Positions 1 through 9,423 are shown, counted from the first letter of the stretch. The stretch is 64,000 nt of DNA from Roseibaca calidilacus (GCF_001517585.1 NZ_FBYC01000004.1:496001-560000), one strand, 5' to 3'. Program-made: numbers and translations. The notes: generated by a model not told the origin, from the sequence alone.

Positions 1-2
1 AA

Positions 3-104
3 ACTGGTCAGGTGCGCGGTATTCGGTTTGAAACGCTGGCGAAGATCTGCGCCGCGCTTGAATGCCAACCGGGCGACCTGCTGGAGGCTGTCCCCGAAGA
101 GTAA
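3..104 (+). CDS. XRE-family transcriptional regulator, C-terminal fragment
   Basis: An open frame enters from the window edge and stops at TAA 102-104. The visible 33 residues include RFETLAKICAALECQPGDLL, which matches the last helices of the short (about 70 residue) Cro/C1-type regulators. The N-terminal part with the recognition helix lies outside the window, so neither the target nor the full length can be judged. It ends 23 bases before the following peptidase gene, same strand. Confidence 0.7.
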   Translation, partial: TGQVRGIRFETLAKICAALECQPGDLLEAVPEE

Positions 105-127
105 CCCGTAATTTCTAGGTGATTTCA

Positions 128-1426
128 ATGATCTATTTCAAGAGACTGCTTCCTGTTGCCCTTGGCCTTGCCCTGCTTGCGGGGGCAGCGTGGTATATGG
201 CGCAGCCCATCAGGGCCATCAATCATCACATCACCCCCACAGATACCCCCGGACGGGTCGAGGTCATCTTGAGCATTGCGCGGCCCTTTGACCCCGGCGA
301 ACAGGTTGGTCTTGCCCATTATGCCGAACATTTGGCGTGGTATAGCGCCCTTGGGGCAGATGCGCGGGGGCCGGACCGGCATTCGGGCGCATGGACCAGC
401 CCATATACTGTTTTCTACAGCCTTGGCGGCAAGACAGAGGATTTGGCCCAACTGACCGCCACCTTGGCGCGCGTGTTCGACCCGATCGCGCTTGACCCGC
501 GCTTTGCCGAGGAAGAGCGCGAGATCATCCATCGCGAATATCAGATGCATCACGGGCAGCGTATCTCGTGGCGGGCGGATGAAGCGCTGTCGGCGATCCT
601 GCACGAAGGCACACGGCTTGGCCCGTCGGTTATAGGCGCACCTGCGGACATAGATGCGCTGACCTATGATGCTGCACGCGATTACCACCGCGCCACGCAC
701 CGCCCCGAACATGCGGTTTTTCTGTTTCGTGGCGATGTCGGGCGGGTGCAGGTCTGGCGCGCCTTGATGGGTCTGCAATTGGAGGTGACGGGCCAAGCCC
801 ATACCCCATCCGCTTACCAAATGGGGCCAGAACTGGTGCATCTGGCCGAATTTCCCGACGAACGCGCGGCACCGCGCATGATCTGGCGGCGGGTGGTGGC
901 GTTGGATGTGCCCGTACCGTTCGACCTGTTGACGGCGCAGCTTGACCACCTGCGCGACATGCTTGACACCAATCTGCCCGGCGGGCTTGCAGGCCCTTTG
1001 CGCTTTGATGCGCGGATCGCGCGCGACTACCAGCTCACTCTGACCGCGCATGATGAAAGCCATATCGAGATGCGCTTTCAGGCCAGCCCCGATGCGGATG
1101 TCAGCCTGACAGAGTTGCGCGCCGCATTCGAGGCGACGCTGGCTGAAAGCGCCGCGCGTGGCATTCCCGGTCCGACCTATCAGCGCGTGAAGAAGCGGAT
1201 GAAAGGCTATTGGCATAACTGGGGCGACCGCGAGTCCAGCCGCAGTTGGATGGCCGACTATACCTTGAACCGCGCGCTGGCACTGCGCGCGCCGCAATCC
1301 AAACGCGCGTTGCGACAGATCGCGCCAGATATCACCCGCGACAGCCTGAACAGCCTGCTTGCGGCGCTGGCAGGCCCCGGTCGCACCGCCATAGCTTTTA
1401 TTGCCCCACAGGAGTTTTTGAAATGA
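128..1426 (+). CDS. M16 family zinc metallopeptidase, membrane-anchored
   Basis: Pitrilysin/processing-peptidase-like protein. A hydrophobic N-terminal segment (about residues 5-25 from the chosen start) suggests a signal anchor and a periplasmic active site. The inverted zinc motif HYAEH (HxxEH) lies about 65 residues in, and the third ligand is expected in the EEEREIIHRE segment some 70 residues later, so the protein looks catalytically competent. At about 430 residues it has the size of the bacterial half-length M16 proteins that work as pairs. I chose ATG 128 over GTG 119 because an AGGTG motif sits 7 bases before it. The stop overlaps the start of the next gene (ATGA), so the two are probably translationally coupled. 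Confidence 0.85.
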   Translation: MIYFKRLLPVALGLALLAGAAWYMAQPIRAINHHITPTDTPGRVEVILSIARPFDPGEQVGLAHYAEHLAWYSALGADARGPDRHSGAWTSPYTVFYSLGGKTEDLAQLTATLARVFDPIALDPRFAEEEREIIHREYQMHHGQRISWRADEALSAILHEGTRLGPSVIGAPADIDALTYDAARDYHRATHRPEHAVFLFRGDVGRVQVWRALMGLQLEVTGQAHTPSAYQMGPELVHLAEFPDERAAPRMIWRRVVALDVPVPFDLLTAQLDHLRDMLDTNLPGGLAGPLRFDARIARDYQLTLTAHDESHIEMRFQASPDADVSLTELRAAFEATLAESAARGIPGPTYQRVKKRMKGYWHNWGDRESSRSWMADYTLNRALALRAPQSKRALRQIAPDITRDSLNSLLAALAGPGRTAIAFIAPQEFLK

Positions 1427-2781
1427 TCCGTTTCGCCCTTGCCCTGCCGCTTGTCCTTGGACTGTCCTTTTGCGCGGGGGACACGACGCCTGTCGCGTCC
1501 GAGCAGACCAGCCCGAATGGCACACCCTATCGCCTGATCCAGATGCGCGGCAATGAGTATGCCGCCATTTTTGCCGCATGGCCCAGCGATTGGGGCTGGC
1601 GGTCGGGGCATAACCCGGTGGCCGCCTATGTCGGGGCCGATCTGATCCTTGCAGGCGGTGCAGAGGGCTACCCCGCTGGCGATGTTGTCGAGCGCTTCGC
1701 CGATATGGATGGCGAGGGGCGATTGTTCGCAACATCAGACCATCTGTATGGTCGCGTGGTCAGCAGGAAACAGGATTTCGACGAAGCCATCACTATTGCC
1801 AATGCGCATCTGACCCGCCCCAGCCTTGACGCGGATTGGTTCGACCGCATTCGCACCGGGCTTGCGCAGAACATGTCGGAAGCCCGATCGCAGCCCAGCC
1901 ACCAAGGGTTTGATGCCTTGCGTTGGGCCGTGATGGGGGATCATCCGCTGCGCGCGCTGTTGTCATTGGATGACTGGGCGCAGTTCGACGCGCTGACGCT
2001 TGAGGATGTGCGCAACTGGCACAGCGGCACTGTGATCGCGCAGCCAGAGGCCGTTATCGTCATCGGCGATCTGTCGCCGGACAGGGCAGGCGCGGCACTG
2101 GACCGGCTATTGGCTGGTTTGCCCGCAGGCCAGCCGGGCACGCGCGACATGACGTTGGATTATCGCCCGCGCCAGATTTTGCTGCATCTGCCCAACGCGA
2201 CAGAGGCGCATCTTGCCTTTATCGCGCCCTTGCCTGCCACGCGCCACGGCGGCGATCTGGAAGATCTGCTCCTTACCACCGCGCTCGGGGCAAGCGAAGA
2301 CAGTGTTCTGTTTGCCGCTGTGCGCGATGGTTTGCGCGCAAGCTACAGCTTTGACGCCGGGGTCGGAAACTACACGCGCGAGAACCGCTTTCTGGTTATG
2401 ACCGGCGCGCTGGATGCGACCAAACTGGCCGAGGCTGTTGACGTGGTGCACAGCGCCTATGCAGGCTTTCGCGAGGCTGGCCCAGAGGGCCAGATTGAAG
2501 ACCTTGTCGCGCCCTATCGCGCCGCGTTCGAGCAAAACCAAGACTATGTTGTGGATCAGGGCGGGATGGAACTGGAAACAACCTTGGACGGTTTTGCCGC
2601 CGGGCATTCCTTGTCGATGGTTGCAATGAGTGATGCGCTCACCACGGCCAGCTTGCGCGACCGGTTGCAAGGCCATTGGCCACAGGCGCAGGATTTCGTC
2701 ATCTTGGCCGTCTCTCCCGAAGCGGATGCGCTGCCGGGGGCATGCGTGATTGCAAAAGCTGAAGACGCGAAAGACTGCTGA
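1423..2781 (+). CDS. M16 family peptidase-like protein, non-catalytic partner
   Basis: About 452 residues, starting at the ATG that overlaps the stop of the preceding M16 gene. A hydrophobic leader ends at a cysteine (LSFCAG), but the residue before the Cys is Phe, so lipoprotein processing is doubtful. I see no HxxEH motif. The C-terminal half has the R/Y-type substrate-binding region usual in the inactive subunit (LRASYSFDAGVGNY). In this family a catalytic and a degenerate subunit commonly form a heterodimer; that is the likely arrangement here. Substrate unknown. Confidence 0.8.
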   Translation: MIRFALALPLVLGLSFCAGDTTPVASEQTSPNGTPYRLIQMRGNEYAAIFAAWPSDWGWRSGHNPVAAYVGADLILAGGAEGYPAGDVVERFADMDGEGRLFATSDHLYGRVVSRKQDFDEAITIANAHLTRPSLDADWFDRIRTGLAQNMSEARSQPSHQGFDALRWAVMGDHPLRALLSLDDWAQFDALTLEDVRNWHSGTVIAQPEAVIVIGDLSPDRAGAALDRLLAGLPAGQPGTRDMTLDYRPRQILLHLPNATEAHLAFIAPLPATRHGGDLEDLLLTTALGASEDSVLFAAVRDGLRASYSFDAGVGNYTRENRFLVMTGALDATKLAEAVDVVHSAYAGFREAGPEGQIEDLVAPYRAAFEQNQDYVVDQGGMELETTLDGFAAGHSLSMVAMSDALTTASLRDRLQGHWPQAQDFVILAVSPEADALPGACVIAKAEDAKDC

Positions 2782-2803
2782 CGTTCGTAGACCAGACCTA
2801 AAC

Positions 2804-2839
2804 TGCCCCGGCAGGCAAAACCACCAGCCTGCCGGGGCA
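2804..2839. terminator. Hairpin terminator between convergent genes
   Basis: Perfect 12-bp inverted repeat (TGCCCCGGCAGG / CCTGCCGGGGCA) with a 12-nt loop, in the 136-bp gap between the M16 pair and the oppositely oriented phn operon. There is no strong T-run, but the position suits a bidirectional terminator. Confidence 0.65.
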
Positions 2840-2917
2840 ACAAGGCGTCACATCACCATGGTCGGTGGGTGTTGACCGCAGGTTCGCCTATGCGGCCATG
2901 CAAAGATCGGGGGGCGA

Positions 2918-3730
2918 TTAGATAATCGCGTGGCGCACCTTGGCCGACACCCATTCGCTGACCACCACGGTGCCCAGAATGACCAGCAGGATCAGCGACA
3001 CCTGGTTCCAGGCCAGAACGCTCATGCTGGCTTGCAGTTGCAACCCGATGCCACCAGCCCCCACCAGCCCCAGAATGGCGCTTTCGCGGATGTTGATATC
3101 CCAGCGGAACACGCTGATACCATAGAAACTGGGCAGCACCTGCGGCACGATGGCATAATTCAGGATCTGTGCTTGGCTGGCCCCTGTGGCGGTGACGGCC
3201 TCTATCTGCTTCACATCGGTTTCCTCGATCGCTTCATACAGCAGCTTGCCGATAAAGCCGACCGAGCGCAGCCCGATCGCGATGATCCCGGCCAGAATGC
3301 CCGGCCCAAGGATGGACACAAGCAACAGCGCCCAGATGAGCGAGTTGATGGACCGTGTCGCCACGATGATGAACAGCGCGATGGGGCGCAGCACCAGACG
3401 CGATGGCGTGGTGTTGCTGGCCGCCAGAAAGGCCAGCGGCACCGCCAGCACAATGCCCAGAAGCGTGCCCAGCGTGGCAATGTTCATCGTGTCCCACAAG
3501 GGCCAGAGCAGGCTTTCGATATAGCTCCATTTCGGGGGGAAGGACCGGCCCAGCAGGTCATTTGCCGCGGTCGGGGCATCATAGACAAAGACCCACATGG
3601 TGCGCTCTGTCATCATCTCCCAGCACCAGACGAACAGGGCCACGCAGGCCAGCCAACCGCCCCACAGCGCAAGGCGGGCCTTGGGGGTGCGATGCCGCCA
3701 GATCGGGGTTTGCGCGTCGGTCACGCTCAT
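2918..3730 (-). CDS. phnE: Phosphonate-type ABC transporter permease (second phnE)
   Basis: Inner-membrane permease of the PhnE family, 270 residues with about six hydrophobic segments. The EAA cytoplasmic loop is visible (EAVTATGASQAQILNYAIVP), as is the family ending RESAILGLVGAGGIG. It is the last gene of phnD-phnC-phnE-phnE and overlaps the upstream phnE by 4 bp. Two non-identical permeases suggest a heterodimeric channel. The family carries phosphonates, phosphite or hypophosphite; which one cannot be told from the permease. Confidence 0.9.
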   Translation of the reverse strand: MSVTDAQTPIWRHRTPKARLALWGGWLACVALFVWCWEMMTERTMWVFVYDAPTAANDLLGRSFPPKWSYIESLLWPLWDTMNIATLGTLLGIVLAVPLAFLAASNTTPSRLVLRPIALFIIVATRSINSLIWALLLVSILGPGILAGIIAIGLRSVGFIGKLLYEAIEETDVKQIEAVTATGASQAQILNYAIVPQVLPSFYGISVFRWDINIRESAILGLVGAGGIGLQLQASMSVLAWNQVSLILLVILGTVVVSEWVSAKVRHAII

Positions 3731-4533
3731 TTCAGGAACCTCCGCAGGTAGCCGGACGAATATTCGGCCGCCATGACAATCGCGATGATGATCAGCAGGA
3801 TCGCGCCCGCCGTGTCATATTCATAGCGCCCCAGCGCCGTGTTCAGCGTGCCGCCAATGCCGCCCGCGCCGACAATGCCGATGACAGCGGATTCGCGGAA
3901 ATTGATGTCCAGACGATACAGCGACAGCCCGATCAGGCGCGGCATGACCTGCGGCTGAATGCCGTAATTGACCAATTGCACCCAGCTTGCGCCGGTGGCC
4001 CGTATGGCTTCGGCCTGTCTTTCGTCAATGTCTTCAATATCTTCGGCCAGCAGCTTGCCGATAAAACCGATCGTGGCGAAAGACAGCGTCAAAAAGCCTG
4101 CAAACGCCCCAAAGCCAAACAGCGCCACGAAGAAGATGGCAATAATCACCTCTTGCAACGAGCGGCTGACCGCGATGATGGCACGGCAAACCAGATAGAC
4201 CGGGCGCGGTGCGATATTGCGCGCGGCCCCCAGCCCGATGGGAATAGAGATCAGCACACCCACCACGGTCGAGGTGAAGGTCATGGTCAGGCTTTCGGCA
4301 ATCCCGATCCAGATATCGCGCGAGCGCGAGGTGAAATCGGGTTGCAGGAAGCCCGCGATAAAGCGTTGCGCGCGCGACAGGCCTTCGACCACGCGGGTAT
4401 AGTTCACTTCAATCGTGCCAAGTGCCAGCACAAGGTAGATGATGGCACCAACCGTCAATGCAATGCGCCAGAAGCGCGATTTGACCATCATCGGTGGGCG
4501 GCGCCACTGTGTCGGGTAGGCAGCGTCGCTCAT
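3727..4533 (-). CDS. phnE: Phosphonate-type ABC transporter permease (first phnE)
   Basis: 268-residue PhnE homologue with an N-terminal hydrophobic segment, the EAA loop ([20 protein letters not shown]) and the motif [16 protein letters not shown]. It shares fold and motifs with the downstream permease but is clearly diverged. It overlaps phnC upstream and the second phnE downstream by 4 bp each, so the three cytoplasmic/membrane components are translationally coupled. Confidence 0.9.
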   Translation of the reverse strand: MSDAAYPTQWRRPPMMVKSRFWRIALTVGAIIYLVLALGTIEVNYTRVVEGLSRAQRFIAGFLQPDFTSRSRDIWIGIAESLTMTFTSTVVGVLISIPIGLGAARNIAPRPVYLVCRAIIAVSRSLQEVIIAIFFVALFGFGAFAGFLTLSFATIGFIGKLLAEDIEDIDERQAEAIRATGASWVQLVNYGIQPQVMPRLIGLSLYRLDINFRESAVIGIVGAGGIGGTLNTALGRYEYDTAGAILLIIIAIVMAAEYSSGYLRRFLK

Positions 4534-5357
4534 AGTGCGCCCATCATCTTTTGCGCTTCGGCGCGCTCTTCGGCCTCTGCGGCGGCATCTTCGGCGGCCC
4601 CCTTGCGCATGGCGGTCCAGTCCTCGGCACCATAGATCAGCGTCAGCGCGTCTTCGGTCAACTCGGATGGCGGGCCGTCGAACACCACGCGGCCGGCTTG
4701 AAGGCCGATAATGCGGTCGCTGAATTGCTGCGCCAACACCACGTCATGGATGTTGATGATCGCGGGCAGCCCACGCTCGCGGCAGATCTCGACAATCAGA
4801 CGCATGATCTGGCGGCTGGTTTTCGGGTCAAGGCTGGCGGTTGGCTCGTCTATCAGCAGCAATTCGGGGTCTTGCGCCAATGCGCGCGCAATGCCCACGC
4901 GCTGGCGTTGCCCGCCCGACAGCGCATCGGCGCGCTTGTCGGCGTGCTGCATCAGCCCCACGCGGTCCAGCAGGCGGTAGGCATTGGCAATATCGGCGGC
5001 GGGGTATGCGCGCAGGAAGGACCGCCAGAAGCCAACATAGCCCAAGCGCCCGGACAGCACATTTTCCATTACGGTCAAGCGTTCGACCAACGCGTATTCC
5101 TGAAAGATCATGCCAATCCGGCGGCGCGCGCGGCGCAATTCGCCGGTGCGCAGGCCCGTGATATTCAGGTCGTTCAGCAGCACCTTGCCGGTTGTGGGCT
5201 GAACAAGGCGGTTGATGCAGCGGATAAGCGTGGATTTACCCGCGCCGGACGGGCCGATCAGGCCCAGAACCTGCCCTTTCGGGATTTCAAAAGACACATC
5301 GCTCAGCGCCTTGTCACCCGTTTTGTAGGTCTTGCCCAGACCGTCGATTTTCAGCAT
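4530..5357 (-). CDS. phnC: Phosphonate-type ABC transporter ATP-binding protein
   Basis: ABC ATPase of 275 residues. Walker [10 protein letters not shown] (about residues 36-44), Q-loop FQEYALV, signature LSGGQRQR, Walker [13 protein letters not shown] and the H-loop in NIHDVV are all intact. The tail after residue 250 is alanine/glutamate rich and longer than strictly needed. It lies between phnD and the two phnE genes and energises import of the phosphorus compound bound by PhnD. Confidence 0.93.
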   Translation of the reverse strand: MLKIDGLGKTYKTGDKALSDVSFEIPKGQVLGLIGPSGAGKSTLIRCINRLVQPTTGKVLLNDLNITGLRTGELRRARRRIGMIFQEYALVERLTVMENVLSGRLGYVGFWRSFLRAYPAADIANAYRLLDRVGLMQHADKRADALSGGQRQRVGIARALAQDPELLLIDEPTASLDPKTSRQIMRLIVEICRERGLPAIINIHDVVLAQQFSDRIIGLQAGRVVFDGPPSELTEDALTLIYGAEDWTAMRKGAAEDAAAEAEERAEAQKMMGAL

Positions 5358-5383
5358 CTTGCGCCCTTTTCAAACAGTAAAGA

Positions 5384-5407
5384 ACAGGCAGGGCGAACCC
5401 TGCCTGT
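5384..5407 (-). terminator. Intercistronic hairpin between phnD and phnC
   Basis: A perfect 10-bp stem (ACAGGCAGGG / CCCTGCCTGT) closed by a CGAA loop lies in the 74-bp gap between phnD and phnC, followed on the minus strand by GTTC and no T-run. Such hairpins commonly stabilise the upstream message and partly terminate, giving more binding protein than membrane components. The pst operon has an equivalent hairpin in the same relative place. Confidence 0.6.
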
Positions 5408-5431
5408 CTTGGGTCATAGTGCCAGCAAACC

Positions 5432-6376
5432 TTAGTTGCAGGTGTAGCTGACGCCGTTTGCTTCGTCGATCTGACGGATCACGGCCCAGTTTTCCTGGAA
5501 GGTGATCGGGATGAACTGTGCTTCGCCAGAGTTCTTGAACTCTTCTTCCAACGAAGTGCCTTCCCAAACGAAGGTTTCAAAGGCTTCTTTCACCTTTTCC
5601 TGCAGGTCGGGGTGCAGGTTGTAAACGGTGCCGTAACCCGTGGTCGGGAAGGTCTGCGAGGTGTAGACGATCTCGTAGCCATCCTCGGAGATCACGTCAC
5701 GGGCAATCATGCGCTTGCGGACAGAGTTGGCGATCGAAGCGGCATCATAGTCTTTGTTGACCACGCCAAGGATGGACTGGTCATGCGCGCCAGAGAAGGC
5801 GGGGGTGAAATCGCGCTCGGGGATCATGTCGAATTCCGACGCCAGAATGGCCGACGGGGCCTTGAAGCCAGAGTTCGAGGTTTCCGAGGTGAACGCCAAC
5901 TGACGGCCCTTGATGTCCTCGACGCTGGAAATGCCGGAACCGGGATAGGTGATGATTTCCATCTCGTAGCCGAAAGAGCCGTCTGCGCGCGCCATCATGG
6001 TGAAGGGGCGGAAGCCTGCACATGCCACGGCCAGCGGGTTGGACCCGGTGTTGAAGCCGGCAACATGCAGACGGCCTGCGCGCATTGCTTCGATCTGGGC
6101 GGCGTTCGACTGAACCGGGAAGAACTGCACCGGCTTGCCGGTCACTTCGGACATGTGATCCAGGAAGGGCTGCCACACTTCGGCATACACGGCCGGGTCT
6201 TCAACCGGGGTGTATGCGAAGATCAGCGTCGACGGGTCCAGCCACTGCGATTCGTCGGTGGGGATATCGGCAATCAGGTCACCATCGGCGTCGGTGTAGC
6301 GCGAGTCGATCTCGAAAGCGGTGGCAGGCAGGGCCAGCAAGGCAGCAGCCGCGACCGTGGTCAGGAATTTGGACAT
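5432..6376 (-). CDS. phnD: Phosphonate/phosphite ABC transporter periplasmic binding protein
   Basis: 314 residues from the ATG at 6376, which has the ribosome-binding site AGGGGAG; the longer open frame to 6505 runs through the Pho-box region and is not used. It has a signal peptide ending ALPATAF, then a PhnD/PtxB-type fold: the LIFAYTPVEDP strand, the anion loop TSETSNSG and the AHDQS ligand segment. Periplasmic, it delivers the ligand to PhnE/PhnC. No phosphonate-degrading genes (C-P lyase, phnX/W, ptxD) lie in the window, so the ligand is unresolved. Confidence 0.9.
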   Translation of the reverse strand: MSKFLTTVAAAALLALPATAFEIDSRYTDADGDLIADIPTDESQWLDPSTLIFAYTPVEDPAVYAEVWQPFLDHMSEVTGKPVQFFPVQSNAAQIEAMRAGRLHVAGFNTGSNPLAVACAGFRPFTMMARADGSFGYEMEIITYPGSGISSVEDIKGRQLAFTSETSNSGFKAPSAILASEFDMIPERDFTPAFSGAHDQSILGVVNKDYDAASIANSVRKRMIARDVISEDGYEIVYTSQTFPTTGYGTVYNLHPDLQEKVKEAFETFVWEGTSLEEEFKNSGEAQFIPITFQENWAVIRQIDEANGVSYTCN

Positions 6377-6425
6377 CGTAGTCTCCCCTAGGTTTTCAGT
6401 ATGGCGCAGCTTGTAGGGATGTGTT

Positions 6426-6465
6426 TTGACAGTGGCATCACGGAGACATGACATTATCGTGACAG
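6426..6465 (-). promoter_or_regulatory. Pho-box array upstream of phnD
   Basis: Read on the minus strand, four heptamers start exactly 11 bp apart: CTGTCAC, ATGTCAT, CCGTGAT and CTGTCAA, separated by 4-bp spacers. The first two (6448-6465) match the PhoB consensus CTGTCAT-N4-CTGTCAT at 12 of 14 positions. The array begins 50 bp upstream of the phnD start. It implies PhoB activation of the phn operon under phosphate starvation. Confidence 0.8.
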
Positions 6466-6515
6466 TCTGCGCGGGCGGCTGACACGGCTTGTCACGGTTT
6501 ACCACGGGTCTTTGG

Positions 6516-6542
6516 GGCGCGCCCCCACGACCGGGGCGCGCC
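6516..6542 (-). terminator. Terminator-like hairpin downstream of the L,D-transpeptidase gene
   Basis: Perfect 10-bp stem GGCGCGCCCC / GGGGCGCGCC with a 7-nt loop, lying 22 bp beyond the stop of the L,D-transpeptidase and upstream of the Pho box. There is no T-run after it, so its strength is uncertain. Confidence 0.5.
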
Positions 6543-6564
6543 TGCCGCCTGCTATGACGCGCGA

Positions 6565-7260
6565 TCAGTAAAGCGGGGTCAGCCCTTTGGGGGCAAGAGC
6601 GGGCAGCACAATGACATCCGCGCCATGATGCGCAATCTCATGCAGATGAATCACATCCTGATCCAGCAATCGAATGCAGCCCGAAGACACCGCGCGCCCG
6701 ATGTCGCGCGCCTGTGCCCCGCCATGGATGCGATAGAGCGTGTCCTTGCCATTCTGGAACAGGTATAGCGCCCGCGCGCCCATCGGATTGTCGGGGCCGG
6801 GGGCCATGCCGCCATTGGCGACCGAATAGGGCGCAAGCTCGGGCTGGCGCGCGATCATCGCATCGGGCACTTTCCAGCGCGGCCATGTGCGGCAAAATTG
6901 CAGGCGGGCCGTGCCCGACCATGCGAAACCTTCGGCCCCCACGCTGACGCCGTAGCGAAGCGCTGTGTCGCGTGTTTGCACAAAATGCAGGTTCCCTGCG
7001 TCGGGGTCCACAATGATTGTGCCTTCCGGCCTTTCTGGCCAAGGGTTTGCCACCTGCTGCCGCCAGTGGCGCGGCGGCAGCGTTCCGGGTTCAATGGCAG
7101 GCACCGGGTAGGGTTCGTCCGCAATCGCGTCGTAGAACGACGGCAAAGGTGGCGGCTTGGACGGCGCCGCAGCCCGTGTGGCCGGTGTAGATTGGGGTTT
7201 GGCGCAGGCCGATAGGCCAAGCGCCACCACCGAAGTGGTGAAAGCTCTGCGGGTCAACAT
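6565..7260 (-). CDS. L,D-transpeptidase (YkuD family), Tat/lipoprotein-like leader
   Basis: 231 residues. The leader has twin arginines (LTRRAFTTS) and a lipobox LSAC, so it is probably an envelope-anchored lipoprotein. The catalytic signature of the YkuD family is complete: RIHGGAQARDIG followed by SSGCIRL with the nucleophilic Cys. Such enzymes form 3-3 cross-links in peptidoglycan or attach lipoproteins to it. It is monocistronic, separated from phnD by a hairpin and from the upstream small gene by 53 bp. Confidence 0.88.
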   Translation of the reverse strand: MLTRRAFTTSVVALGLSACAKPQSTPATRAAAPSKPPPLPSFYDAIADEPYPVPAIEPGTLPPRHWRQQVANPWPERPEGTIIVDPDAGNLHFVQTRDTALRYGVSVGAEGFAWSGTARLQFCRTWPRWKVPDAMIARQPELAPYSVANGGMAPGPDNPMGARALYLFQNGKDTLYRIHGGAQARDIGRAVSSGCIRLLDQDVIHLHEIAHHGADVIVLPALAPKGLTPLY

Positions 7261-7313
7261 GGGGATTCCTTCGGAATGTCACAGGGTTTGGCGCGTCGCG
7301 CGCCGATGCCATG

Positions 7314-7628
7314 TCACGCCGTCCGAGGTGGTCCTTTGGGTGGGGCAGGACGATCCTGCACCGGCCAGATGCGCGCCTGCGGCAAAAGCCATGCCGCGCT
7401 GCGCGGTATGTCGACTTCTGGCTGTGCGGCCAGATCTAGGAATTTGGCGCAGCTTGCCCCCGGCAGAAACGCGCTGCGACAGGTGCGTGGGGTCTGCACC
7501 TTGCTCTGCGCCGCAGTCTGGTGGAGTGCCGGCGCGCTATCGGCCATGGCGGGAAGCCACGCATTCAGCGCGCCCAAGGGCAGTATCAGGAACATCATCA
7601 GGGCCATAAGGGCAGACCGAAGTTGCAT
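7314..7628 (-). CDS. Small secreted protein of unknown function
   Basis: 104 residues with a convincing signal peptide (hydrophobic LMALMMFLILPLGAL core, cleavage around PAMADS). The mature part of about 75 residues has two cysteines (RTCRSAF, ASCAKF) that could form one disulfide, and a proline-rich end. No family is recognised. It lies between pyrE and the L,D-transpeptidase on the same strand. The signal peptide is the main reason to accept it as real. Confidence 0.55.
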   Translation of the reverse strand: MQLRSALMALMMFLILPLGALNAWLPAMADSAPALHQTAAQSKVQTPRTCRSAFLPGASCAKFLDLAAQPEVDIPRSAAWLLPQARIWPVQDRPAPPKGPPRTA

Positions 7629-7699
7629 GGTTTATCCCTGCGCCACGACGCGCGCCTGCGCAAGCGGCGCGGCAGCCGGTCCGATCACGTTTGCGCGTG

Positions 7700-8368
7700 T
7701 CAGGCTTGGCCCCAGTCGCGCGGGTTGCGCAAGAACGCCTCGACCGCATCCAGCGTCGCGGTGTCGAAATCGTTTCCGCGCCGGGCTTCGGCCAGCACGT
7801 CCCACCATGTGCACAGGTAATGCAGGCTGACCCCGTGCTCTGCCAAGCGCGGCTCGGTTTCCGGGAAAATACCGTAATAGAAGATCACCGCCGTATGCGC
7901 GCAGGTCGCGCCGGTGTCGCGGATCGCATCGACAAAACTCAGCTTGGACCCGCCATCGGTGGTCAGGTCTTCTACCAAAAGCACGCGCTGGCCCTCATGC
8001 ATCGCACCTTCAATCCGCGCGTTGCGCCCGTAGCCCTTTGGCTTTTTGCGCACATAGGTCATGGGCAGCGCCATGCGTTCGGCCACAAGCGCGGCAAAGG
8101 GAATGCCCGCGGTTTCACCGCCCGCGATATTGTCGAACGCTTCCATCCCGGCATCTTCCAGCACGCGGCAGGTCAGGAAATCCATCAGCGTGCTGCGGAT
8201 GCGCGGGAAGGATATCAGCTTGCGGCAGTCGATATAGGTCGGCGCTTTCAGCCCGCTGGCCAAGGTAAACGGCTCGGCCGCGTTGAAATGCACGGCCTTG
8301 ATGTCCAGGAGCATCCGCGCGGTCAGGCGTGCGGCGGTGGCGCGGTCAGGATAGGTGGTCGGGATCAT
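7700..8368 (-). CDS. pyrE: Orotate phosphoribosyltransferase
   Basis: 222 residues, the usual length. The PRPP-binding signature [12 protein letters not shown] is present, together with the N-terminal [17 protein letters not shown] segment and the [13 protein letters not shown] flexible loop. It converts orotate and PRPP to OMP in pyrimidine synthesis. It is the last of three co-directional genes ltaE-pyrC-pyrE, 13 bp after pyrC, so the two consecutive pyrimidine genes are co-transcribed. Confidence 0.95.
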   Translation of the reverse strand: MIPTTYPDRATAARLTARMLLDIKAVHFNAAEPFTLASGLKAPTYIDCRKLISFPRIRSTLMDFLTCRVLEDAGMEAFDNIAGGETAGIPFAALVAERMALPMTYVRKKPKGYGRNARIEGAMHEGQRVLLVEDLTTDGGSKLSFVDAIRDTGATCAHTAVIFYYGIFPETEPRLAEHGVSLHYLCTWWDVLAEARRGNDFDTATLDAVEAFLRNPRDWGQA

Positions 8369-8381
8369 GTCAGGGCCTTTG

Positions 8382-9413
8382 TTACAGAACGCGCCAATAG
8401 AGCGGGAAACCGGGGTCGAACACGGTCACGGGGCCCGCGCCGGTTTCGATCTTGGCGGGATAGGCGACGGGGGTGTCGGTCTTTTCTAGCGTGATGGTGC
8501 CGGAATTTACCGGCAGACGGTAATAGGCAGGCCCGTTGCGGCTGACAAAGCCTTCAAGCTTGTCCAGTGCATCCGCGCTTTCAAACACATGGGCCAAGAT
8601 CGACATGGTATTGGTCGCCGTAAAACACCCCGCGCAACCGCAGGCGTTTTCCTTGGCGCAATCTGTATGCGGTGCGCTGTCTGTGCCAAGGAAAAACCGC
8701 GCATCGCCAGAGGTTGCGGCCTGCACCAGCGCCAAACGGTGGCTTTCGCGCTTGGCCACGGGCAGGCAGTAGTAATGCGGCTTGATCCCCCCAACCAAGA
8801 TGTGATTGCGGTTGATGACCAGATGATGCGTCGTGATCGTCGCGCCCAAGTTGTCGGGCTGACTTTGCACATAGGCGACCGCGTCGGCGGTGGTGATATG
8901 CTCCATCACCACCCGCAGGCCCGGCGTGGCGCGACGAATGGGGTCCAGCACGCGGTCGATGAACACGGCTTCCCGGTCGAAAATGTCGATGTCGTGATCC
9001 GTCACCTCGCCATGGCAGCACAGCGGCACGCCAGCCTCTGCCATCGCGTCCAAAACCGGGCGCACGCGGTCGAAATTGCGCACGCCGCTGGCCGAATTGG
9101 TCGTGGCCCCTGCCGGGTAAAGTTTGACCGAGGTGATGATTCCATCCCGATGGGCCGCGACCACATCTGCCGGGTCGGTGTCTTCGGTCAGGTACAGCGT
9201 CATCAGCGGTGTGAAACCGTCGCCCGTCGCGCGTAGGATACGGTCACGATAGGCGGCGGCCTGCGCGCCCGTGACAACCGGCGGCACAAGGTTGGGCATG
9301 ATGATTGCACGGGCGAAATGGCGCGCGCTCTCGGGCGCGATACCTTCCAGCATGGCACCGTCGCGCAGGTGCAGATGCCAATCATCGGGGCGGGGGAGGG
9401 TGATCTGTGTCAT
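8382..9413 (-). CDS. pyrC: Dihydroorotase (PyrC, class II type)
   Basis: 343 residues from the second ATG ([19 protein letters not shown]). The longer start at 9431 would overlap the ltaE stop and adds residues absent from the family. The zinc ligands in HLHLRD, the lysine that is carbamylated ([13 protein letters not shown]) and the later His residues (CCHGE, MEHITT) are visible. It catalyses the reversible cyclisation of carbamoyl-aspartate. The gap to ltaE is 10 bp. Confidence 0.95.
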   Translation of the reverse strand: MTQITLPRPDDWHLHLRDGAMLEGIAPESARHFARAIIMPNLVPPVVTGAQAAAYRDRILRATGDGFTPLMTLYLTEDTDPADVVAAHRDGIITSVKLYPAGATTNSASGVRNFDRVRPVLDAMAEAGVPLCCHGEVTDHDIDIFDREAVFIDRVLDPIRRATPGLRVVMEHITTADAVAYVQSQPDNLGATITTHHLVINRNHILVGGIKPHYYCLPVAKRESHRLALVQAATSGDARFFLGTDSAPHTDCAKENACGCAGCFTATNTMSILAHVFESADALDKLEGFVSRNGPAYYRLPVNSGTITLEKTDTPVAYPAKIETGAGPVTVFDPGFPLYWRVL

Positions 9414-9423
9414 GCTGCTGTCT

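Noticed and set aside
125-1735. 536-codon open frame on the minus strand
   Set aside because: It lies opposite the M16 gene, which has a zinc motif, a signal anchor and operon overlap. The antisense protein has no family features; GC-rich DNA makes such shadows common.
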